Assembly (NCBI GenBank): GCA_023424585.1
Contig: JAFADT010000003.1
Location: 1 to 6,734 of the forward strand
Direction of reading: 5' to 3'
From: Pseudomonadota bacterium
GTDB lineage: Bacteria; Myxococcota; Myxococcia; Myxococcales; Myxococcaceae
DNA length: 6,734 bases
The first letter of the stretch is position 1, and every line of letters begins with the position of its first letter. The notes beneath the pieces were generated by a model. It worked only from the letters and a program-made list of their open reading frames with translations. It ran no database searches and was not told the origin of the DNA. Below are positions 3,753-6,734 of the stretch, one piece after another. The translations under genes were made by a program, and so were the position numbers.

Positions 3753-6734
3753 CTAGCGGCAGCTCATGTCGAGCATGTAGCCGACATACGTGGAGGTGTT
3801 CTCGCTATCCACCACGAGGCCGCGGACAAGGCCATTGTCGCCGCATCGGAAGGCGTACATGCCCTTCGCCATCTTGCAGGCGGTGTCGCCGCCCACGATG
3901 GGCAGCGATTCGATCTCACCTGTCTGGAGGTTCCTGCACGACACCACGACCGTGGAGAGGTTGGTTTCACTGCACCAGGGCTGGTTCAAGGGGGACTTCA
4001 GCCAACCATTGGCCCCCGCGACCCGGTCGAGGACGGCGCCCGGCCCGCAGTCCCGGGTGAAGGCCGTCCCCCCCGAGCCGCCAATCGCGGGGGCGCTCGT
4101 CGCGGCGCCGATGATGGCTCCGGAGTCGAAGCGGGCACACCGCAGTCCGAGCGCGTCCAGCCACGAGCCCGCCCTCCCGTGGATGCCCACCGCCACCTCG
4201 TCCGCCGCGCAGGTGAGCAGTTGGGCCGTGCTGCTCTCCTCGCACTTCGTGCCCGTGGAGTCGCGCCGGTACCCGGTCTTGCACGTCCAGGGACAGTTGG
4301 CCTGGGTCGCCGCCGGACTCGTGTACTCCGCGTTCGCGGGCGCGTTGGTGCAGGCACGGCGCTCGTTGGAGTTCGCGGGAGACCAGTAGCCAAGCCCCAC
4401 GTCGACACAGACATTGTTGGCGAGGTACTTGCCCGCGTCGCAGGTGAACGCCACGCAGCGGTGGGGCGAGGTCGACGTGTCGCAGGTCAGGCCGGTGGCG
4501 CAGTCGCTCTGCTTGAGACACTTCTTGCCCTGAGTACACGCTGCGCAGGGCCCCCCGCAGTCCACATCGGCCTCGTCCCAGCTCTCCTTCCCGTCATCGC
4601 ACATCGAGGGGATGCAGCGCGCCCCGAACGGGCCGAATACGTCGGAGCAATACAGGTGCTCGCCGTCCTGTTGCAGCATGCAGTCGGAGGTCGTCGCGCA
4701 TATCTGGCTTTTCTTGCAACGCGCGCAGATGGGCCCGCCGCAGTCCACGTCCGTCTCCCCTCCGGACTTCTTGTAGTCCTTGCAGGTGCTCGGGACGCAG
4801 AAGACGCCGTCGCTCACGCCCGAGGTGCAGTCCTCCGACACCGAGCAGCGCGCCTTCAGCTCACACTTGGGGCAGTCCTTCCCGCCGCAGTCGACGCCGC
4901 TCTCGTCCGCGTCCATGACGCCACTCTTGCAGTGGTTCTGCACGCAGGTTCCGAAGTCGATGCCGGACGTCGCGGGCTTCTTGCAGAACCCGGAGGCGCA
5001 ATCCGCGGGGCGGATGCAGCCCTGCTTGTTCGCGCAGGCCCCGCAGCGCGCGCCGCCGCAGTCAACGCCGGTCTCGTCCCCGTCCACGATACCGTTGGCG
5101 CAGTGGTTTCCATCCGAGCATGTCCCCGCGTTGCAGTAGCCGACCGCGCAGTCCGAGTTGACCGAGCACGCCTTGCCCTTGGCGCAGGCACCGCAGGAGC
5201 CGCCGCCGCAGTCCACATCCGTTTCAAAGCCATCGCGCTTCTTGTTCCCGCACGTGTCCGAGCAGTAGCCCAGGCCATCCTTCAAGGTGAACTTGAGCGG
5301 ATCCACGAGCGGGAACTGGAAGTTGGCGAGCTCCACGGGGCCAATGTCCCACCCGAGCCCCACCCCCGAGGAGCCCGCATAGCTCGTCCCCGGCGGCTGG
5401 ACTCGCCCACCCACCTGGACACCGAGATTGCCGTCGAGCCCCAGGGTGATGTCCGCCTTCGCCTTGTTCTCCACGCAGCGTGACGCATACTTCGCGCTGG
5501 CCACCAACGACGCCCGCACACCGGCATTCACCCCGAGGGCATCGTACACATACACATTCAGGCGGGGAATGAGCCCGCAGACGACCGCCAGGCTGCCTTC
5601 GCCCGTCACGCTCGCCTTGGTGTTCTTCTTCTTCGAGAGCTCGGGTTCTTCGGTCGTCAGCTTGCCGTCCTTGTAGGTCGCCTTGAACTTGAAGGTCGCG
5701 TTCTGCTCATGATGCAAGGTGGCCTTGATGCCCGCCTTCGCCTCGAATCCGCACTCGAGGTCCACCTGGATGGTCTGGGTGAAGACGACCGGCACGGGCC
5801 CGACGAGGACGGTCTGCACCGCGGGCTTGGTGACGAGGATGTTGCGCTTCCAGCCCCCCGCGGGCCGCATGTCCGGGTGGCCCAGGTACTTCAGCTTCGC
5901 CTGGGTGAGGACCTCCTCGGCGAACTTGGTTCGCTCCGCGAGCTTGTCCTGGAGCTCCTTGCCGCTCTTCCCACCCGCGGAGGCGATCTTGGCATTGATG
6001 ATGGCCTCGAGGTCGAGCGTGAGGCTTGCCTTGCTGTTGACGTTCAGCGACATGCTGGTGGAATCGGCCCCACCCGATAGGATGGCGGGCACCTTCACCT
6101 CCACCTGCGCGCCCGGGTTGAAGGAATAGGCCACCGCCGCTTTGCCGCTCCCCTGGAGGGAGAGCTGGATCGGCGTCTTTCCCGCCTCGTTGAAGTCCTT
6201 CTCGTACTTGAGCGTGAACAGGGTGCTGGCGTAGTCGTTCTTGATTTCCGGCTTGATGTCCACGCCCGTGGTGATGCCATCGACCGTCACGGCCTTCCAG
6301 ACATCCACTGCCGCCTGGGCCACCGCCTGGGCCGCGCCGCCCACCGCCTCGCCCACCGCGGTGATGACATTCCAGATGGAGCCCAGGAAGAGGGCATTTC
6401 GCTGGCCCTCGTCCCCCTCCTCCCCCTCCTCCTGGAGCGGGGGCATGGGCACGTCGTCCGGGTTGCCCTCGACGCTGGAGGACATCACGTTCGCGTCGAC
6501 ATACAGATGGCTGGCGGCCCACTCGAGGTCGAGCTTCGAGATGTCCACCGCCTGCATGTTCGCGTAGTCGAACGTGAGCCGCAGCTCTCCCGTGACGATG
6601 TCCCGGAGCGCCGCGGCCTCCGTCTCCACGACGAGGGACTCACCCTGCTCGGTGACGGCCACGACCCGACGGGCGAACCCCAGCGGGTTGGCGCCCGGGC
6701 CGTCGCTCGGCGCCGACACCACGACCTGGCCGGT
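3753..6734 (-). CDS. large exported cysteine-rich mosaic surface protein (5' end cut by window edge)
   Basis: At least 993 codons, stop TAG 3753-3755. The frame is open to the right edge, so the start and signal peptide lie outside. Residues count from the GTG at 6722, which is probably internal since TGQV precedes it in frame. Order: 10-50, a 'GF.RRV..V......VVETEAAAL.D' beta segment seen near the N-terminus of large secreted bacterial proteins; 84-108, an acidic Pro/Glu/Asp linker; 113-145, an Ala/Val/Gly-rich likely helix; 150-485, a long beta-rich core with Cys324, Cys382 and Cys416 and a short charged helical stretch (about 252-278); 491-756, five VDCGG cysteine repeats; 761-827, an ephrin-receptor/TNFR-like cysteine module with GYWSP, ACTNAPANAEYT and CPWTC; 838-989, a tail of three cysteine-bounded segments, the first with GIHGRAGSWLDALGLRC. 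The dense, regularly spaced cysteines imply disulfides outside the cytoplasm. I infer an adhesin or matrix role from architecture alone; no catalytic motif is seen. It has its own terminator. Confidence 0.9.
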   Translation of the reverse strand, partial: TGQVVVSAPSDGPGANPLGFARRVVAVTEQGESLVVETEAAALRDIVTGELRLTFDYANMQAVDISKLDLEWAASHLYVDANVMSSSVEGNPDDVPMPPLQEEGEEGDEGQRNALFLGSIWNVITAVGEAVGGAAQAVAQAAVDVWKAVTVDGITTGVDIKPEIKNDYASTLFTLKYEKDFNEAGKTPIQLSLQGSGKAAVAYSFNPGAQVEVKVPAILSGGADSTSMSLNVNSKASLTLDLEAIINAKIASAGGKSGKELQDKLAERTKFAEEVLTQAKLKYLGHPDMRPAGGWKRNILVTKPAVQTVLVGPVPVVFTQTIQVDLECGFEAKAGIKATLHHEQNATFKFKATYKDGKLTTEEPELSKKKNTKASVTGEGSLAVVCGLIPRLNVYVYDALGVNAGVRASLVASAKYASRCVENKAKADITLGLDGNLGVQVGGRVQPPGTSYAGSSGVGLGWDIGPVELANFQFPLVDPLKFTLKDGLGYCSDTCGNKKRDGFETDVDCGGGSCGACAKGKACSVNSDCAVGYCNAGTCSDGNHCANGIVDGDETGVDCGGARCGACANKQGCIRPADCASGFCKKPATSGIDFGTCVQNHCKSGVMDADESGVDCGGKDCPKCELKARCSVSEDCTSGVSDGVFCVPSTCKDYKKSGGETDVDCGGPICARCKKSQICATTSDCMLQQDGEHLYCSDVFGPFGARCIPSMCDDGKESWDEADVDCGGPCAACTQGKKCLKQSDCATGLTCDTSTSPHRCVAFTCDAGKYLANNVCVDVGLGYWSPANSNERRACTNAPANAEYTSPAATQANCPWTCKTGYRRDSTGTKCEESSTAQLLTCAADEVAVGIHGRAGSWLDALGLRCARFDSGAIIGAATSAPAIGGSGGTAFTRDCGPGAVLDRVAGANGWLKSPLNQPWCSETNLSTVVVSCRNLQTGEIESLPIVGGDTACKMAKGMYAFRCGDNGLVRGLVVDSENTSTYVGYMLDMSCR
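4455..5252 (-). repeat. five tandem VDCGG cysteine-rich repeats inside the large surface protein
   Basis: The units are about 5118-5252, 4944-5102, 4797-4931, 4614-4784 and 4455-4601. Each follows C..G..D..E(T/S/A)(D/G)VDCGG..C..C......C....DC, then one to three further cysteines. The VDCGG valines sit at residues 503, 553, 610, 659 and 720, giving periods of 50, 57, 49 and 61. The acidic run before VDC (such as DGFETD, DGDET and DADES) resembles a metal-binding loop, but this is inference. On the + strand the copies show as a shared core near CCGCAGTC (around 5207, 5056, 4885, 4738 and 4555). The flanking code has diverged, so they are old protein repeats rather than recent DNA duplications. 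Confidence 0.88.

Noticed and set aside
3609..5483. Long open frame (624 codons) on the + strand opposite the large surface protein
   Set aside because: It is Arg/Ala/His/Val-rich low-complexity sequence without recognisable domains and begins in the terminator hairpin. It is the usual antisense shadow of a GC-rich gene.

Overview
The window is very GC-rich, with a strong preference for G or C at third codon positions. It is dominated by secreted or surface proteins of modular, cysteine-rich type. VDCGG cysteine repeats, a GF(W/F)KTH/CNxRLFG C-terminal module and C-terminal 'vGi.GRaG..(l/i)Da.GL.C' segments together point to a myxobacterium (Myxococcota). No rRNA or tRNA gene is available to confirm this, and the genus cannot be told from the window.

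Layout. (1) Positions 1-729, + strand: 3' part of an acetoacetate-decarboxylase-family protein, cut by the left edge. (2) From 726, overlapping its stop codon in an ATGA arrangement: a broken remnant of a DJ-1/PfpI-type (class I glutamine amidotransferase-like) gene. It has an in-frame stop where the family normally has Trp and loses recognisable family sequence before about 880. (3) Positions 944-3239, - strand: a two-gene unit. The upstream gene encodes a 556-residue exported protein with a DUF6923-like propeller region and the GFFKTH/CNSRLFG C-terminal module. After 52 bases comes a 190-residue lipoprotein resembling DUF4382. A strong hairpin at 881-919 closes this unit. (4) Positions 3240-3752: an intergenic region holding the leader of that unit, several short perfect palindromes and, at 3612-3647, a textbook intrinsic terminator for the next gene. 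(5) Positions 3753-6734, - strand: the 3' part (at least 993 codons) of a large exported cysteine-rich mosaic protein, cut by the right edge.

How the parts relate. The exported protein and the lipoprotein are probably co-transcribed and act at the cell envelope; their joint function is unknown. The large mosaic protein has its own terminator and is probably a separate transcription unit. It looks like an adhesin or matrix-type surface protein, by architecture only. The acetoacetate-decarboxylase-like gene is a cytoplasmic enzyme unrelated to the envelope genes, and its former operon partner has decayed. I see no CRISPR array, transposase, phage gene, tRNA or rRNA. The most interesting items are the gene remnant at 726, the exported protein/lipoprotein pair, and the internal repeats of the large protein.
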